Notes under the pieces: model-generated
Told to the model about the DNA's origin: nothing
The model's input: only the letters and a program-made list of their open reading frames with translations
Database searches by the model: none
Shown here: piece by piece, positions 61,774 through 64,000 of the stretch
Layout of the letters: every line of letters begins with the position of its first letter
How positions within the stretch are numbered: the first letter of the stretch is position 1
Position numbers and translations under genes: made by a program
Origin: Paenibacillus sp. FSL H7-0326
Lineage (GTDB): Bacteria; Bacillota; Bacilli; Paenibacillales; Paenibacillaceae
Assembly (NCBI RefSeq): GCF_001955535.1
Contig: NZ_MPVN01000006.1
Location: forward strand, 176,708-240,707
Direction: 5' to 3'
DNA: 64,000 nt

Positions 61774-63384
61774 GTGAAGATCCATATTGTCAAAGAAGGA
61801 GATACCTTATATAAGCTGTCCCAAAAATATAATGTATCTTTAGAAACGATGATAAGTGCAAATCCGCAAATTGCAAATCCCAATGAATTAACGATCGGGA
61901 TGAAAGTCAAGATTCCATCTGCACCGGTAACTACACCGCCAGGAAATACGATTATACACTCCCATACCGTAGTACAAGGAGACTCGCTGTGGAAATTGTC
62001 TAAAGCATGGGGGGTTCCTCTGCAGGATTTAATTGCTGCCAACCCGCAGTTAAAAAATCCGAACGTGCTATTAGTTGGGGAAAAGGTGAACATTCCTGCT
62101 GGCGTATCCGCTAATAAGGATATGGGAACGGGTACACAAACAAATCCCACCCACATGGGTACATCTCCAAAAACGACAGTGGGAAGCGAGCAGTATACAG
62201 GTGTAAAAGAAGAGATCGTTCCGCTCGATGCATTGCCTAACTATCCTCAGCTTCCTGAACTTCCAACGATGCCAGAAGCGCCAGTTGCCCCAAAGGCCGA
62301 ATTAACGAAGCCAAAGTCAACTGCACCCAAAGCCGAGTTAACCAAACCAAAGCCAGAGCAGCCAAAAGCAGAAGTAACTAAACCTGCACCAACGCCTCCC
62401 AAGGCAGAAGAGACTAAACCGAAACCCGTGCCACCCAAGGCCGAAATTACAAAACCGATTGCTCCCGCTCCAAAGCCTGAGATGACAAAGCCTATGCCAC
62501 CTAAGAAAGAATTCAAGCCAGTAGCCCCGCCGCCAAAACCTTTGCCTAAGCCTGTAAAGCAGCCTGAAATGGTTAAACCTATGCCGCTGCCCGCACCCGT
62601 TAAAAAACCAGACTACGGTTATTGCGATCCTTGTTACCCATCACACGGAATGATGATGCCATTTTATGAAGATAAGCATTATGGAAAAGGGCATGCTGGA
62701 CACTGGCCGGGATTCCATCAGCCATATGGTCAGCATCCAGTTGCTCCAATGGGGCATCATGGTCCTCATGAGGGTGCAGTTCCTTATGGTGATCAATCAC
62801 CTATAGTGCAAGGAGCATATGATCAGACGGACGGATCTTATACCACATACGAGCATGGCGGATATATTGTAGATTATATGCTTGTACATGGAGACCAATA
62901 TGGAGATTGCGGATGTGGTCAGCCTGTAGCCTTGCCATACAGCTATGCTCAAGCGGAGTCGGATTGGAAGGCGGCAACTGCGCAGAATCAGCAGCCCGCA
63001 ATGCATCCGCAAGCGTACGGACATCAGCCGCACTACACGAACTATTACAGACCTAATGAATACGGACCTCAAGTTCCGTATGTAGACTATTACAATAACC
63101 CCTACAATAATGTTGAAGCACAAGCAGCTGTACAGAATTTTGTGGGTGGAGAGAATGATGCTATCGAGCAGCAAGCAGGTATCAACTTAGATAGCTTAAG
63201 CGATCTCCCAAAGATAGAGGATGCAAAGACCTCTACTAAAGCAAAAACAACAATCGGAAAGACTAAGGCTAAGAAAGTGATGGTATCATCCAGTGCCAGG
63301 AAGCGTACTTCGTCCAATCGAAATCAAAGCAGCAAAGGATCTGGTTTAAAAAAGGCACGTAGAAATCCATGGCTTAAGAGATAA
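61774..63384 (+). CDS. safA: SafA-like spore coat assembly protein with two LysM domains
   Basis: The 536-residue protein starts KIHIVKEGDTLYKLSQKYNV, a LysM domain (3-48) as in B. subtilis SafA, then a second LysM (64-108). Six 12-residue Pro/Lys repeats follow (173-243), then a Tyr/Gly/His/Pro-rich region (280-430) with a few Cys pairs (YCDPC, DCGCG), and a very basic end (KKARRNPWLKR). SafA directs inner coat assembly and binds SpoVID and spore peptidoglycan. GTG is the start, with GAGGAGG upstream. No signal peptide is seen, as expected for a mother-cell protein. Second LysM and repeat region differ from the B. subtilis layout. Confidence 0.82.
   Translation: MKIHIVKEGDTLYKLSQKYNVSLETMISANPQIANPNELTIGMKVKIPSAPVTTPPGNTIIHSHTVVQGDSLWKLSKAWGVPLQDLIAANPQLKNPNVLLVGEKVNIPAGVSANKDMGTGTQTNPTHMGTSPKTTVGSEQYTGVKEEIVPLDALPNYPQLPELPTMPEAPVAPKAELTKPKSTAPKAELTKPKPEQPKAEVTKPAPTPPKAEETKPKPVPPKAEITKPIAPAPKPEMTKPMPPKKEFKPVAPPPKPLPKPVKQPEMVKPMPLPAPVKKPDYGYCDPCYPSHGMMMPFYEDKHYGKGHAGHWPGFHQPYGQHPVAPMGHHGPHEGAVPYGDQSPIVQGAYDQTDGSYTTYEHGGYIVDYMLVHGDQYGDCGCGQPVALPYSYAQAESDWKAATAQNQQPAMHPQAYGHQPHYTNYYRPNEYGPQVPYVDYYNNPYNNVEAQAAVQNFVGGENDAIEQQAGINLDSLSDLPKIEDAKTSTKAKTTIGKTKAKKVMVSSSARKRTSSNRNQSSKGSGLKKARRNPWLKR
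62290..62502 (+). repeat. Six 36-bp in-frame repeats encoding a Pro/Lys 12-residue unit
   Basis: Inside safA, six units of PKAE(L/V/E/I)TKP plus four variable residues repeat with a period of 12 residues; the sixth is degenerate (PKPEMTKPMPP). The DNA copies differ at many third positions, so they are old, not a recent slippage. Confidence 0.85.
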
Positions 63385-63397
63385 CATAGTGTCTAGG

Positions 63398-63430
63398 TTA
63401 AGCAGCTCATAATGAGCTGCTTAATTTTTA
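63398..63430 (+). terminator. Intrinsic terminator after safA
   Basis: TTAAGCAGCTCA and TGAGCTGCTTAA form a 12-bp perfect stem around TAA; TTTTTAT follows. Confidence 0.88.
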
Positions 63431-63440
63431 TATAAAAGTG

Positions 63441-63469
63441 TTGCATTAGTTTTTTATATGTGGTATTCT
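63441..63469 (+). promoter_or_regulatory. Possible rrn promoter P1
   Basis: TTGCAT and TATTCT are 17 bases apart; an overlapping TATAAT begins at 63469. It lies about 310 bases before the 16S gene. Confidence 0.4.
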
Positions 63470-63545
63470 ATAATTCCTGTCGCGTTGACGGGGATGAGCG
63501 TTGAGAAATTGATAGTTTCATAGAAAAACTTTTTTGAAAAAACTA

Positions 63546-63575
63546 TTGACGAAACAACATCATCTATGATATATT
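63546..63575 (+). promoter_or_regulatory. rrn promoter P2
   Basis: TTGACG and TATATT are 18 bases apart, preceded by A/T tracts (TTTTTTGAAAAAACTA) that resemble an UP element. Confidence 0.65.
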
Positions 63576-63584
63576 ATAAAAGTC

Positions 63585-63776
63585 GCCGCTGAGAGAAATT
63601 GAGTGTGGATGACGAAGTTGATCTTTGAAAACTGAACAACGAGTGAGCAGAATTTTGTGACTACAAAATTCTAAACGCGAGGTTATGGTACAAGTCGTCA
63701 GACGGTATGATAACCGAGCGAAATAAAGAGAACATTATGTTCTTGTCAGTTTTTCTAAATGAGCTTAATCGCTCTC
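63585..63776 (+). ncRNA. rrn leader with boxA-like site
   Basis: The 5' leader of the rRNA transcript contains TGATCTTTGAAAAC at 63619-63632, a boxA-like antitermination site common before Bacillota 16S genes. Inverted repeats near 63640-63740 probably belong to RNase III processing stems. No tRNA lies between promoter and 16S. Confidence 0.5.
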
Positions 63777-64000
63777 TAATGGAGAGTTTGATCCTGGCTC
63801 AGGACGAACGCTGGCGGCGTGCCTAATACATGCAAGTCGAGCGGAGTCTCAGAGAAGCTTGCTTCTCTGAGACTTAGCGGCGGACGGGTGAGTAACACGT
63901 AGGTAACCTGCCCATAAGACTGGGATAACTACCGGAAACGGTAGCTAATACCGGATAGGTTCTTCTCTCGCATGGGAGGGGAAAGAAAGACGGAGCAATC
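63777..64000 (+). rRNA. 16S ribosomal RNA, 5' part
   Basis: The conserved start GAGAGTTTGATCCTGGCTCA begins at about 63781, followed by the conserved GACGAACGCTGGCGGCGTGC. The V1 stem GTCTCAGAGAAGC with its complement around TTGC, and GGTGAGTAACACGTAGGTAA with CTACCGGAAACGGTAGCTAA are of Paenibacillus type. The gene runs off the window. The 5' end is estimated from the usual few bases before GAGAGTTTG. Confidence 0.96.

Overview
The window is an ordinary chromosomal segment of an endospore-forming member of the Bacillota, almost certainly Paenibacillus. Evidence: the gene order from gerM-rph-rdgB, through tig-clpP-clpX-lonB-lonA-ysxC-hem genes-spoVID-valS-folC, to spoIIB-maf-radC-mreBCD-minCD-spoIVFAB-rplU-prp-rpmA-spo0B-obg-pheB follows the Bacillus subtilis chromosome with Paenibacillus-style insertions (ispG, speD, a cobA-hemD fusion, murC, rodA, an RNase E/G family gene, hom-thrB). 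Many sporulation proteins are present (GerM, LonB, SpoVID, SpoIIB, SpoIVFA/FB, Spo0B, SafA), and the 5' end of a 16S rRNA of Paenibacillus type closes the window. I see no prophage, insertion sequence, CRISPR array, defence island or biosynthetic gene cluster.

Layout. 1-8.9 kb: end of a GH88/105 hydrolase gene, DUF72 and metallo-beta-lactamase-fold genes, a PgpA/YutG-like gene, gerM-rph-rdgB, asnB, and three small genes of unknown function. 9-12.3 kb: mgtE, a DUF4870 gene, then two near-identical tRNA-Arg(TCT) genes, each followed by a tandem array of about 133-bp units that each carry an intrinsic terminator. 12.3-23.3 kb: proteostasis block (tig, clpP, clpX, lonB, lonA) with ispG inside it, then ysxC. 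23.5-25 kb: an unknown gene and speD with a structured leader. 25.2-33.9 kb: complete tetrapyrrole cluster from glutamyl-tRNA reductase to glutamate-1-semialdehyde aminotransferase, including siroheme enzymes, then an RluA gene. 34-41.5 kb: spoVID, a T-box-controlled valS, folC, murC. 41.6-56.9 kb: sporulation, cell-shape and division block (spoIIB, maf, radC, mreBCD, minCD, rodA, spoIVFAB), the RNase E/G gene, the L21-Prp-L27 operon, spo0B and obg. 57-61.6 kb: pheB, hom, thrB, pheA and ilvE for amino acids. 61.8-64 kb: safA and the start of an rrn operon with two candidate promoters.

The genes act together in three visible ways. The hem cluster supplies heme and siroheme. SpoIVFA/FB, SpoIIB, Spo0B, SpoVID and SafA serve successive stages of sporulation, and SpoVID and SafA are known coat-assembly partners in B. 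subtilis. L27 carries the N-terminal extension that its operon neighbour Prp removes.

The points most worth a second look are: an in-frame TGA that separates SpoIIB from a 69-codon in-frame C-terminal extension; the paired tRNA-Arg/terminator arrays; a well-paired leader before speD; a probable CTG start for mreC; a 253-bp structured gap between mreB and mreC inside the operon; a Spo0B with two predicted membrane segments; and an RNase E/G protein that stops before the usual zinc-link. Positions of promoters, hairpins and domains were read by eye; no database search or folding program was run.
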